The notes under the pieces were generated by a model. The model did not search any database, was not told where the DNA came from, and saw only the letters and a program-made list of their open reading frames with translations. Both the position numbers and the translations under genes were made by a program. This document shows positions 56,608 through 64,000 of a DNA stretch of 64,000 nucleotides, one piece after another; position 1 is the first letter of the stretch, and each line of letters begins with the position of its first letter. The stretch comes from Streptomyces griseoviridis (GTDB lineage Bacteria > Actinomycetota > Actinomycetes > Streptomycetales > Streptomycetaceae). The stretch is taken from the NCBI GenBank assembly GCA_014649155.1, contig BMSM01000021.1:1-64000 (forward strand), written 5' to 3'.

Positions 56608-58726
56608 CCCGGCCCGCCTCCAGCACCCGGTCGGGCCTGATCGGCAGCCGGCGGTGGCGTACGCCCGTCGCGTGCCAGACGGCGTTGGCGATGGCCGCCG
56701 CCGCCCCGACGACGCCGATCTCGCCGATGCCCTTGATGCCGACCGGGTCGTCCGGGTCGGGGTCGTCCACCCAGTCCGCTTCCAGGCGGGGCACGTCGGC
56801 GTGGGTGGCGACGTGGTAGCCCGCGAGGTCGGGCGCGTAGTGCGCGCCGGTGGAGGGGTCCCGTACGGCCTCTTCGTGCAGGGCCATGGAGATGCCCCAG
56901 GCCATGCCGCCGAGCAACTGGTTGCGGGCGGTGAGGGGGTTGACGATCCGGCCGGCCGCGAAGATGCCGAGCATCCGGCGGACCCGTATCTCGCCGGTGC
57001 CGGTGTCCACCGCGACCTCGGCGAACTGCGCCCCGAAGGAGTGCCGTTCCTTCTGCGCGAGGGACTGCAGGGCCTCGGTGGTGTCGGAGCGTACGGTGAT
57101 GCCCTCGGGCGGGATGCCGGTGCCGAGGGCGAGCCGCTCGCGCAGTTCGGCGGCGGCGGCGTTGACCGCCCAGGCCCAGGAGCGGGTGCCCATGGAGCCG
57201 CCGGCGACGCCCGCCGGCCCGAAGTCGCTGTCGCCGATGTGCACCCGTACCCGGTCCGTCGTCGTCTCCAGCGCGTCGGCGGCGACCAGGGTGAGGGCGG
57301 TCCGGGCGCCGGTGCCGACGTCGGCGGCGGCGATCCGCACGGTGAAGGTGCCGTCCGGCTCGGCGGTCACCAGGGCCGTGGAGGGCAGGGCGCCGGCGCC
57401 GAAGGAGGCGGCGGCGGTCCCGGTGCCCAGCAGCCAGCGGCCCTCGCGGCGCACCCCGGGGCGGGGGTCGCGGTCGGCCCAGCCGAACCGGCGGGCGCCC
57501 TCGCGGAAACAGGCGGCCAGGTTGCGGCTGCTGAAGGGCAGGCCGGAGACCGGGCCGGTCTCGGGCTCGTTGCGCAGGCGCAGCTCGATCGGGTCGAGGC
57601 CGCACCGCTCGGCGAGTTCGTCGAGGGCCGCCTCCAGGGCGAAGGAGCCGGGGGCCTCGCCGGGTGCGCGCATCCAGGTCGGGGAGGGCACGTCGAGCCG
57701 GATGACCTGGTTGACCGTGCGGTGGGCGGCGGCGTCGTACATCACCCGGGCCACACCGGCGCTCGGTTCGACGAACTCGTAGACCGTGGAGGTCTGGTTG
57801 ACCGAGCGGTGCTCCAGGGCGCGCAGCCGGCCGTCCGCGTCGGCGCCGAGCCGGACCCGCTGGCGGGTGGGGCTGCGGTAGCCGGTCAGGGAGAACATCT
57901 GACGGCGGGTCAGCACCACGCGGACGGGCCGCTGGAGGGCGGTGGCGGCCATCGCGGCGGAGACCTGGTGGACGCGGAGGCCCTTGCTGCCGAAGCCGCC
58001 GCCGATGTGCTCGGAGCGGACCCGCACGGCGGACATGTCCAGCGAGAACATCTGCGCCAGTTCGTTCTGCACCCAGGTGGTGCCCTGGTTGGAGTCGACG
58101 ACCTCCAGCCGGCCGCCGTCCCAGTGGGCGGTGGCCGCGTGCGGCTCCATCATGCTGTGGTGCTCTTCGGGGGTGGAGTACTCGACGTCCACGACGTGCG
58201 CGGCGGCGTCGAGTTCGGCCTCCAGGTCGCCCTTCTCCGTCACGGCGGGCATGTGTCCGTCGACCGGGTAGGCGTCCGGGCGGTCGGCGGAGAGCGCGAT
58301 GTCGTGCGGTTCCTCCTCGTAGCGCACGACGAGGCTCTCGGCTGCCTCCCGGGCCTGCTCGGGGGTCTCGGCGACGACCAGGGCGACGGGCCAGCCCGCG
58401 TGCGGCACCCGGTCGTGCTGGAAGACGGCGGCGGTCGGGTCGGGGGCGCCGAGCATGCCGACGTAGTCGGTCTCGACGCGCGGCGCGTTGCCGTGGTGGA
58501 GCACGGCGAGTACGCCCGGCATGGCGAGGACGGCCTCGGTCTCGACGGCGCGGACGCGTCCGCGGGTGATGGTGGAGAGCACCAGCCAGCCGTGGGCGAG
58601 GTCGGCGAAGGGGATCTCGCCCGCGTACCGGGCGGCGCCGGTGACCTTGGCGCGGCCCTCGACGCGGGTGCGGGCGGTGCCGACGGCGCCTGCCGGGGCC
58701 GTACGGCCGGTCGTGGCAGTGGTCAT
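56600..58726 (-). CDS. Molybdenum hydroxylase large subunit (PaoC/YagR-like)
   Basis: The 708-residue molybdopterin-binding subunit of a xanthine-dehydrogenase-family enzyme. The glycine-rich segment RSEHIGGGFGSKGL binds the cofactor; MRAPGEAPGSFALEAALDEL and the late GIKGIGEIGVVGAAAAIANAVW carry the catalytic Glu region. Size and layout are closer to E. coli PaoC (aldehyde oxidoreductase) than to canonical xanthine dehydrogenase, so aldehydes are possible substrates. ATG 58726 overlaps the FAD subunit stop (ATGA). Confidence 0.9.
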   Translation of the reverse strand: MTTATTGRTAPAGAVGTARTRVEGRAKVTGAARYAGEIPFADLAHGWLVLSTITRGRVRAVETEAVLAMPGVLAVLHHGNAPRVETDYVGMLGAPDPTAAVFQHDRVPHAGWPVALVVAETPEQAREAAESLVVRYEEEPHDIALSADRPDAYPVDGHMPAVTEKGDLEAELDAAAHVVDVEYSTPEEHHSMMEPHAATAHWDGGRLEVVDSNQGTTWVQNELAQMFSLDMSAVRVRSEHIGGGFGSKGLRVHQVSAAMAATALQRPVRVVLTRRQMFSLTGYRSPTRQRVRLGADADGRLRALEHRSVNQTSTVYEFVEPSAGVARVMYDAAAHRTVNQVIRLDVPSPTWMRAPGEAPGSFALEAALDELAERCGLDPIELRLRNEPETGPVSGLPFSSRNLAACFREGARRFGWADRDPRPGVRREGRWLLGTGTAAASFGAGALPSTALVTAEPDGTFTVRIAAADVGTGARTALTLVAADALETTTDRVRVHIGDSDFGPAGVAGGSMGTRSWAWAVNAAAAELRERLALGTGIPPEGITVRSDTTEALQSLAQKERHSFGAQFAEVAVDTGTGEIRVRRMLGIFAAGRIVNPLTARNQLLGGMAWGISMALHEEAVRDPSTGAHYAPDLAGYHVATHADVPRLEADWVDDPDPDDPVGIKGIGEIGVVGAAAAIANAVWHATGVRHRRLPIRPDRVLEAGRDV

Positions 58727-59715
58727 CGGGCGGCCTCCTCGGTGAGCTGGGCCAGCACGGCCACCACGAGGTTGCGCATGAGGGTCACCTTGTATCCGTT
58801 GTCGGGCAGGGGCCGGGCCGCCGCCAGTTCGGCGTCCGCGGCGGCGGCGAAGGCCGCCTCGTCGGCGGGGGCGCCGATGAGCGCCCGCTCCGCCGCCGTG
58901 GCCCGCCAGGGCCGGGAGGCGACGGCGCCGAAGGCCAGCCGCACGTCCCGCACGACGCCGTCGCGGACGTCGAGCGCGGCGGCGACCGAGCCGATCGCGA
59001 AGGCGTACGAGGCGCGCTCGCGGACCTTGCGGTAGCGGGAACGGGCGGCGACCGGGGCGGGCGGCAGGGTCACGCCGGTGATCAGCGCGCCCGGCGGCAG
59101 GGCGGTCTCCCGGTGCGGGGTGTCGCCCACCGGCAGGTAGAAGTCGGCGAGCGGCAGCTCACCGGGTCCCTCGGGCGTCTCGTAGGTGACGACCGCGTCG
59201 AACGCGGTGAGGGCCACACCCATGTCCGAGGGGTGGGTGGCCACGCAGTGGTCGGAGGCGCCGAGGACGGCGTGATTGTGGTGGGCGCCGGTGAGGGCGG
59301 AGCAACCGCTGCCGGGGACGCGCTTGTTGCACGGCCGGGCGGTGTCGGTGAAGTAGCCGCAGCGGGTGCGCTGGAGGAGGTTGCCGCCGACCGTGGCCAT
59401 GTTGCGCAGCTGCCCGGAGGCGCCGGCCAGGACGGCCTGGGAGAGCGCGGGGTAGCGGCGGCGGACCTCGGGGTGCGCGGCGAGGTCGCTGTTGGTGACG
59501 GTCGCGCCGATGCGCAGGCCGCCGTCGGGGGTCGGCTCGACGCGGTCCAGGGGCAGTTCGCGGACGTCGACGAGGAGGGCGGGCCGCTCCACGCCGGTCT
59601 TCATCAGGTCGACAAGGTTGGTGCCGCCGCCGAGGAAGCGGGCCTCCGGTTCGGCGGCGAGCAGGGCGAGCGCGCCGGAGACGTCGGCGGCGCGCCGGTA
59701 TCCGAACTCCTTCAC
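58723..59715 (-). CDS. Molybdenum hydroxylase FAD subunit with Fe-S cysteines
   Basis: A 330-residue FAD-binding subunit. The FAD pattern includes RFLGGGTNLVDLMKTG and ATVGGNLLQRTRCGYF. Cys119, Cys129, Cys138 and Cys157 lie in the inserted loop that in PaoB of E. coli holds an extra [4Fe-4S] cluster, so this enzyme probably carries one as well. GTG 59715 overlaps the [2Fe-2S] subunit stop (GTGA). Its role is to pass electrons from the Mo subunit to an external acceptor. Confidence 0.9.
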   Translation of the reverse strand: MKEFGYRRAADVSGALALLAAEPEARFLGGGTNLVDLMKTGVERPALLVDVRELPLDRVEPTPDGGLRIGATVTNSDLAAHPEVRRRYPALSQAVLAGASGQLRNMATVGGNLLQRTRCGYFTDTARPCNKRVPGSGCSALTGAHHNHAVLGASDHCVATHPSDMGVALTAFDAVVTYETPEGPGELPLADFYLPVGDTPHRETALPPGALITGVTLPPAPVAARSRYRKVRERASYAFAIGSVAAALDVRDGVVRDVRLAFGAVASRPWRATAAERALIGAPADEAAFAAAADAELAAARPLPDNGYKVTLMRNLVVAVLAQLTEEAAR

Positions 59716-60278
59716 GCCACCGCCTCCTCGGCGTCGTGCGCCCGCTCGTCCGCGGCGCGGGCCACCGCGTCGACGATGGAGACGTAGGCGGCGCAGCGGC
59801 AGAGGTTGCCGCTCATCCGCTCGCGGATCTCCTCGGGGGTCAGCTCGGGCGGTCCCGCCTCGGGCCGTACGTCGTCGGTGGCGGCGCTCGGCCAGCCGGC
59901 CGCGTGCTCCTCGATGACGCCGACGGCCGAGCAGATCTGGCCGGGCGTGCAGTAGCCGCACTGGTAGCCGTCGAGGTCGAGGAACGCCTGCTGCACCGGG
60001 TGCAGCCGGTCGCCGTCGGCCAGGCCCTCGACGGTGGTGATCTCGCGGCCGTCGGCGGCGACCGCGAGTTGCAGACAGGAGACGGAGCGGCGGCCGTCGA
60101 TCAGGACGGTGCAGGCGCCGCACTGCCCTTGGTCGCAGCCCTTCTTGGTGCCGGTGAGGTCGAGCCGCTCGCGCAGGGCGTCGAGCAGGGTGGTGCGGTG
60201 GTCGACGGTCAGGGGGTGCTTCTCGCCGTTGATGTGCAAGGTGATGTCACTGCGGTTCGGCGAGGGCGCTGAAGCCAT
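59712..60278 (-). CDS. Molybdenum hydroxylase [2Fe-2S] subunit
   Basis: A 188-residue iron-sulfur subunit. The plant-ferredoxin-like cluster is KKGCDQGQCGACTVL with a later Cys in SVSCLQL; the second cluster uses YQCGYCTPGQICSA and GNLCRCAAY. It lacks a Tat signal, unlike some PaoA proteins, so the enzyme is cytoplasmic. First gene of the operon; ATG 60278 is followed upstream by a five-unit 19-bp repeat array. Confidence 0.92.
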   Translation of the reverse strand: MASAPSPNRSDITLHINGEKHPLTVDHRTTLLDALRERLDLTGTKKGCDQGQCGACTVLIDGRRSVSCLQLAVAADGREITTVEGLADGDRLHPVQQAFLDLDGYQCGYCTPGQICSAVGVIEEHAAGWPSAATDDVRPEAGPPELTPEEIRERMSGNLCRCAAYVSIVDAVARAADERAHDAEEAVA

Positions 60279-60291
60279 GATCAGCCTTCTT

Positions 60292-60392
60292 CATGCGTCT
60301 GGGAACGAGTCATGCGTCCCGGAGCGAGTCGTGCGTCCGGGACTTGGAGCGAGTCGTGTGTCTGGAAATGATTCGTGCGTCAGGAAGGGAGA
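60292..60392. repeat. Five-unit 19-bp direct repeat array
   Basis: Units at 60292, 60311, 60330 (with a 6-base insertion), 60355 and 60374 share the pattern CRTGCGTCYGGRAMGAGT. The first two differ at only a few positions. Nineteen bases is close to two helical turns, so the array could present regulator sites on one face of the DNA. It lies 14-114 bases upstream of the hydroxylase operon. Confidence 0.75.
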
Positions 60393-60485
60393 AGTGGCTC
60401 TACGGGAACGAAGGTGGCGCTGTGCGTGTGGGGGGAGGCCGCGGGCTCTGGCGCGTGGCACGGGCACGGATATGCTGGCAGCAAC

Positions 60486-60529
60486 CGGACAGCTGTCCGC
60501 TCTACGAAAACGTAACGGACAGTTGTCCG
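60486..60529 (+). promoter_or_regulatory. Paired TetR-type operators
   Basis: CGGACAGCTGTCCG (60486-60499, perfect palindrome) and CGGACAGTTGTCCG (60516-60529, one central mismatch) have centres exactly 30 bp apart, about three helical turns, suiting two dimers on one face. They lie 78-121 bases before the TetR start and are its probable sites. Confidence 0.78.
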
Positions 60530-60606
60530 GTTATCAAGGACGGGATTCGGACGAGATGCGGACGGGACTCGTCCGGTCCCGGTCGGCTTCCGTGGAAGGA
60601 GGAGCC

Positions 60607-61188
60607 GTGGAACAGCCGGGCAAGAAAGCACCGTTGCGCTCGGACGCCCAGCGCAACCGCGAGCGCATCCTGGAGGTGGCGCTGGCCGAACTGACGGACT
60701 GCGCGAACGCCCCGCTGAGCACGATCGCCCGCAAGGCGGGGGTCGGCCAGGGCACGTTCTACCGCAACTTCCCCAATCGCGAGGCGCTGGTCCTGGAGAT
60801 CTACCGCCACGAGATGCAGCAGGTCGCCGACAGCGCCGCCGAGTTGCTCGCCGAGCGGGAGCCCGACGGGGCGCTGCGCGCCTGGATGGACCACCTGGCC
60901 CGGTTCGCCCTGACCAAGGCGGGCCTGGCCGAGGCCATCCGGCAGGCCACCTGCGCCCCCGACGGACCGGCCAAGCCGGAGCCCTCCCCCCTGCTGTCCG
61001 CGGCCGGACTCCTGCTGCGCGCGGGCCAGGAGGCCGGCACCGTCCGTCCCGGGGTCACCTCGGACGACTTCCTGCTCGCCATCGCCGGCCTGTGGCAGAT
61101 CGAGCCGCGCGACGACTGGCAGGACCGGGCCGACCGGCTGCTCGACCTCGTCATGGACGGGTTGCGGGCGGGGGCGGCGGGGCGGTGA
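60607..61188 (+). CDS. TetR family transcriptional regulator
   Basis: A 193-residue TetR regulator with a helix-turn-helix (RERILEVALAELTDCANA, then PLSTIARKAGVGQGTFYRNF) and a helical ligand domain. AAGGAGG before GTG 60607 is an ideal ribosome site. Divergent from the molybdenum hydroxylase operon, which it probably represses from the twin operators until its ligand, perhaps the substrate, appears. Ends 307 bases before the P450 gene. Confidence 0.9.
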   Translation: MEQPGKKAPLRSDAQRNRERILEVALAELTDCANAPLSTIARKAGVGQGTFYRNFPNREALVLEIYRHEMQQVADSAAELLAEREPDGALRAWMDHLARFALTKAGLAEAIRQATCAPDGPAKPEPSPLLSAAGLLLRAGQEAGTVRPGVTSDDFLLAIAGLWQIEPRDDWQDRADRLLDLVMDGLRAGAAGR

Positions 61189-61495
61189 GGCGCCCCGCCG
61201 GCACCTGACCCGCGGAGGCGGCGGGAGATGCCCACGGGCTCCGGCCGGCGGCCGGTGTCCGGCGGCGGAATGGCGTGTTCTGATCGACGCCCGCGCGACG
61301 CCCGCTCCGTCGGGCGACCCCCCGGCCGACCCCCCGGACGACGCACACGCCCTCTTCGTGCATCTGTGCGCCCCCGCGAGGAGAGACATGGGGAAACCCC
61401 GGAACCGCACAGTTGGGCAGGACTATGACTTGAGCGGTGGCTCGGTGTGCGATCACCGGGCCTGTCCGTACGTCGGCTGAGGCAGGTGGTGTCCC
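61189..61495. other. Intergenic region before the P450 gene
   Basis: No gene is supported in these 307 bases; short open frames are Arg/Pro-rich and lack ribosome sites. The last part (about 61400-61440) is less GC-rich and contains ACAGTTGGGC and GACTATGACTTGAGC, a possible promoter for the P450-terpene synthase unit. No clear terminator for the TetR gene is seen. Confidence 0.45.
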
Positions 61496-63040
61496 ATGAG
61501 CGAGGCCGTACCCGTGACCGAACGCGTCTGGACGACCGGTGTTGCGCCGGGCATATTCCCCTTCTTCGGGCACGCTATCGCACTGTTGTCGCGCCCGCTG
61601 GATTTTCTCGAATCTCTTCCCGCGCGGGGTGATGTGGTCGAGGTCCGGCTGGGGCCGCGCCGCGCCTGGATGGTGTGCCACCCGGACCTGGTCCACCAAG
61701 TGCTCAAGGACCCGCGCACCTTCGACAAGGGCGGCCCCCTCTACGACCGGCTGCGCGGGCTCATGGGCGATGGTCTGGTGACCTGCCCCCACGACGACCA
61801 CCGGCGCCAGCGCAGGCTGCTCCAGCCCGCGTTCACTCCCGCGCGGGTCTCCGCCCTCACCCGGCTCATGGGCGAGGAGGCCGCCTCGGTGTGCCGCTCC
61901 TGGCGGCCGGGGCGGCGGGTGGACGTCACGGCGGCGATGGTCGCCCTGACCACGGGGGTGACGAGCCGGCTGCTCTTCTCCGGTTCCCTGGACGCCGGGC
62001 GGGCCGCCGCCGTGCGGGCCTGTCTCGCGGTGGTCGTCCGGGGCCTGTTCGTCCGGACGGTCGTGCCGGTCGACGCCCTGTTCCGCCTGCCCACGCCCGG
62101 CAACCGGCGGTACCGGAGCGCGGTGCGACGGCTGCACGGGCTGGTCGACACCCTCATCGCGGAGCGCCGCCGCGGCGCGCCCCGGGACGATCTGCTGGGC
62201 ACCCTGCTGACGGCGGCCGGCGGGGGCGACGGGGCGGACACCGGGCCGCTCACCGAGCGGGAGGTCCGCGACCAGCTCGTCACCCTGCTGCTCACCGGCG
62301 TCGAGAGCACCGCGATGTGCCTGGCCTCCGTCTTCGCCCTGCTGGCGGACCACCCGGAGGCGGAGCGGACGCTGCACGAGGAGCTGGACGCCGTGCTCGC
62401 CGACGGGTCCGTGCCGGGTCCCGGGGAACTGGCCCGGCTCGCCCGCACCCGTGACGTGGTCACCGAGACGCTCCGGCTGCGCCCTCCGGGCTGGCTGTTC
62501 ACCCGGCTCACCACCCGGGAGACGGAGCTGGCCGGATGCCGTCTGCCGCGTGGGGCGACCGTGCTGTACAGCCCGTACCTCCTGCACCACCGGGACACGG
62601 CGTTCCCCGAACCCGACCGGTTCCGCCCCGAGCGGTGGCTGCCCGGCGGGGAGGCGGCCGGGGCGGGCCGGGCGATGCTGCCGTTCGCTGCGGGGAGCCG
62701 CAAGTGCATCGGCGACACCTTCGCCATGACCGAGGCCGTCACCGCCGTGGCCGTCATCGCCCGGCACTGGCGGCTGCGGGCCCCGGCGGGACCGCTCGGC
62801 CGGCCGCGTCCGGCCGCCACCCTGGGACCCCGGACGCTGGTCCTGGTCGGCGAACCGCGGACCCGCCCGGCGGAGGGCGGTCCGGCGTCCGCCCCACCGC
62901 ACGGACGGAACGAACGGCAAGCGCGGCACGCGCACCCCCCACGGCAGGGCGCCTCACAGGACATCCCGCTGACCGGACCGCAGGACGCCGCTCCCAAGGC
63001 CCCGCGGACCGGACCGACGACGGCAGGTGACGACGTATGA
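61496..63040 (+). CDS. Cytochrome P450, terpene-type
   Basis: A 514-residue P450. The I-helix motif reads LTGVESTAM, with Glu270 and Ser271 replacing the usual Glu/Asp-Thr pair; ETLR (324-327) is the ExxR motif, and Cys404 in FAAGSRKCIG binds haem. A Pro/Arg-rich tail of about 55 residues follows the usual end of the fold. It overlaps the terpene synthase start (ATGA), so it probably oxidises that enzyme's product. AGGTGG precedes ATG 61496. The N-terminus has no membrane helix, so it is a soluble bacterial P450 that needs a ferredoxin. Confidence 0.9.
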   Translation: MSEAVPVTERVWTTGVAPGIFPFFGHAIALLSRPLDFLESLPARGDVVEVRLGPRRAWMVCHPDLVHQVLKDPRTFDKGGPLYDRLRGLMGDGLVTCPHDDHRRQRRLLQPAFTPARVSALTRLMGEEAASVCRSWRPGRRVDVTAAMVALTTGVTSRLLFSGSLDAGRAAAVRACLAVVVRGLFVRTVVPVDALFRLPTPGNRRYRSAVRRLHGLVDTLIAERRRGAPRDDLLGTLLTAAGGGDGADTGPLTEREVRDQLVTLLLTGVESTAMCLASVFALLADHPEAERTLHEELDAVLADGSVPGPGELARLARTRDVVTETLRLRPPGWLFTRLTTRETELAGCRLPRGATVLYSPYLLHHRDTAFPEPDRFRPERWLPGGEAAGAGRAMLPFAAGSRKCIGDTFAMTEAVTAVAVIARHWRLRAPAGPLGRPRPAATLGPRTLVLVGEPRTRPAEGGPASAPPHGRNERQARHAHPPRQGASQDIPLTGPQDAAPKAPRTGPTTAGDDV

Positions 63041-64000
63041 CGGCACAGGCGGCCCGTACGGCCGAGACGACGTTCGCACCACAGGTGAGGGAGACGGCAC
63101 ACGCCGCTCCGGAAGGCAGCCTCAAGGAGCTGATCGACTCCACCCTCCACATGCCCTTCCCCTTCCTGGCCAACCCGCACGAGCAGCGGGCGGCGGCCGG
63201 GGTCGACAGCTGGCTGCGCCGCTGGGGGCTGACCGATGACCCGGCGGTGGCGGAGATGATCGTCCGCACCCGTCCGGCGCAGCTCGCGTCGTACAACAGC
63301 CCTCATATGGACGCCGAGTTGCTCCAGCTCGTGGCCGATCAGATCGCCTACCAGTTCGTGTTCGACGACCTGGCCGAGGAGCTGGGGCGGCCGGGGCCGG
63401 ACCGGCTGCTGCCGATGGTGTGCGAGAGCGTGGCGATCCTGCGGGACGACGAGCCGCCGGTCACCCCGCTCGGGGCGGCCCTCGCCGACCTCCACCGGCG
63501 GGTGCGGGAGCGGTGCACGCCCGCGCAGGCGGCCCGCTGGGCCTGGAACAGCCGTGAGTACGTGCACGGGCTGCTCTACGAGGCGGTGGCGCAGAGCCAT
63601 TCGCTGCCGCCGCGGATCGCGCTGGTCACCTCCATCCGGGCGCTGATCGCCGGAGTCGAGCCCTTCTATCCGCTGTGCGAGGCGGCGCAGCCCGAGGAGC
63701 TGACCGCGCGGGAGCTGAACCACCCGGTCATGCGGCGGCTCGGGCGTCTCTCGGCGGACGCCGCGGTGTGGATACCCGACCTCTTCTCCGCGGTGAAGGA
63801 GCACCGGGCGGGCGGCCTGATCAACCTCGCGCTCGCCTACCGGCGCGCCCACGAGTGCACCCTGCCCCAGGCGGTCGCCCTGGCGGTGCGGCGGATCAAC
63901 GGCACGATCGAGGAGTTCCAGCGGCTGCGCCGGGTGATCGAGCCCGAGCTGGGCCCGGCGGGCCCCGGCTACCTCGACGGCATGGCGGGCTGGATCCGCG
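63037..64000 (+). CDS. Class I terpene synthase, 3' truncated by window
   Basis: The first 321 codons of a bacterial terpene cyclase; the end lies outside. The metal motif FDDLAEE has Asp110-Asp111. The pyrophosphate sensor Arg201 (in SIRALIAGVEPFY) is exactly 46 residues before the NSE motif, as in known enzymes. The NSE region reads PDLFSAVKE (247-255): Ser251 and Glu255 are kept, but the first residue, normally Asn or Asp, is Pro. ATG 63037 overlaps the P450 stop, so the pair is co-translated. It would cyclise a linear diphosphate, probably FPP; the product is unknown and may be affected by the altered motif. Confidence 0.88.
   Translation, partial: MTAQAARTAETTFAPQVRETAHAAPEGSLKELIDSTLHMPFPFLANPHEQRAAAGVDSWLRRWGLTDDPAVAEMIVRTRPAQLASYNSPHMDAELLQLVADQIAYQFVFDDLAEELGRPGPDRLLPMVCESVAILRDDEPPVTPLGAALADLHRRVRERCTPAQAARWAWNSREYVHGLLYEAVAQSHSLPPRIALVTSIRALIAGVEPFYPLCEAAQPEELTARELNHPVMRRLGRLSADAAVWIPDLFSAVKEHRAGGLINLALAYRRAHECTLPQAVALAVRRINGTIEEFQRLRRVIEPELGPAGPGYLDGMAGWIR

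Larger units (their letters stand above)
60279..60606. other. Divergent regulatory region, hydroxylase operon / TetR
   Basis: This 328-base gap holds no convincing gene. It contains the 19-bp repeat array (60292-60392) next to the hydroxylase operon and two palindromic operators (60486-60529) next to the TetR gene. A plus-strand open frame runs through it but has no ribosome site, and its peptide merely repeats the DNA array. Confidence 0.7.

Noticed and set aside
60292-60392. CRISPR array
   Set aside because: Units are directly adjoining with no unique spacers and no cas genes are nearby.
60034-60606. N-terminal extension of the TetR gene through the repeat array
   Set aside because: The frame merely translates the DNA repeats (GNESCV-like units), overlaps the hydroxylase genes antisense and lacks a ribosome site; AAGGAGG marks GTG 60607.
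61228-61428. Small ORF between the TetR and P450 genes
   Set aside because: Arg/Pro-rich composition, no good ribosome site, no recognisable features.

Overview
This is 64 kb of very GC-rich DNA from an actinomycete, almost certainly a Streptomyces. The G/C-ending codons, frequent GTG starts, ATGA/GTGA stop-start overlaps, and gene families such as DUF6421, DUF5997, DUF6986, DUF4142 and mycothiol-dependent maleylpyruvate-isomerase-like proteins all point there. The gene order looks like ordinary arm or near-arm chromosome. I see no rRNA, tRNA, CRISPR array, prophage or transposase gene. The only mobile-looking element is a 187 bp MITE-like palindrome.

Layout. 1-6.2 kb: the end of xylA, then a lipoprotein/two-permease sugar ABC importer with a GH1 beta-glucosidase, facing a convergent ROK repressor. 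6.2-13 kb: an MFS exporter, a mycothiol-type isomerase, a geranylgeranyl-reductase-like flavoprotein, an M20 peptidase, a P-loop kinase/Nudix fusion and a tiny secreted protein. 12.8-15.1 kb: a ROK sugar kinase divergent from a LacI regulator. 15.1-21.2 kb: a DUF6986 aldolase-like protein, the etfBA operon, a flavin reductase, a thioredoxin, an acyltransferase and a transglutaminase-like protein. 21.3-24.6 kb: a DUF6421 / SDR / threonine-aldolase-like operon behind a palindromic operator. 24.8-36.6 kb: GDPD, GNAT, VOC, MarR plus FUSC, PAP2, HAD, TetR, an LVIVD propeller, a DUF305 lipoprotein, and MerR plus a reductase. 36.8-46 kb: an NCS2 permease whose tail is MITE-derived, PaaX facing an AidB-like dehydrogenase, a BNR propeller, uracil-DNA glycosylase, a BadF-type kinase, a CbiX-like protein and a lactonase. 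46-55.4 kb: a second FUSC protein with a leader ORF and an intrinsic terminator, Lrp, DUF4142, an HTH-less LysR-type sensor beside DUF5997, DUF1360/DUF2267, a glycosyltransferase, an SDR, a DMT transporter and a NodB deacetylase. 55.5-61.2 kb: a PaoABC/XdhC-type molybdenum hydroxylase operon with a TetR regulator, paired operators and a five-unit repeat array. 61.5 kb to the end: a cytochrome P450 translationally coupled to a class I terpene synthase that runs off the window.

How the parts fit together. Glucoside import and hydrolysis (374-4858) form one transcription unit. ETF, the acyl-CoA-dehydrogenase family protein and the flavin enzymes suggest general redox and catabolic metabolism. 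The molybdenum enzyme set has structural subunits plus an XdhC maturation factor in one tightly overlapping operon. The P450/terpene synthase pair is the visible edge of a terpene biosynthetic locus.

Most notable signals. (i) A leader ORF overlaps a canonical hairpin-U5 terminator in front of the second FUSC gene, which looks like a translation-sensing attenuator. (ii) The terpene synthase has proline at the first metal-binding position of its NSE motif. (iii) A 19-bp repeat array and twin operators sit between the molybdenum enzyme operon and its TetR gene. (iv) The DUF5997 gene carries an internal duplication and is divergent from an HTH-less LysR effector domain. (v) A MITE-like element supplies the C-terminus of a permease. 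(vi) Many genes have a TANNNT box 6-8 bp before the start codon, implying leaderless transcripts.
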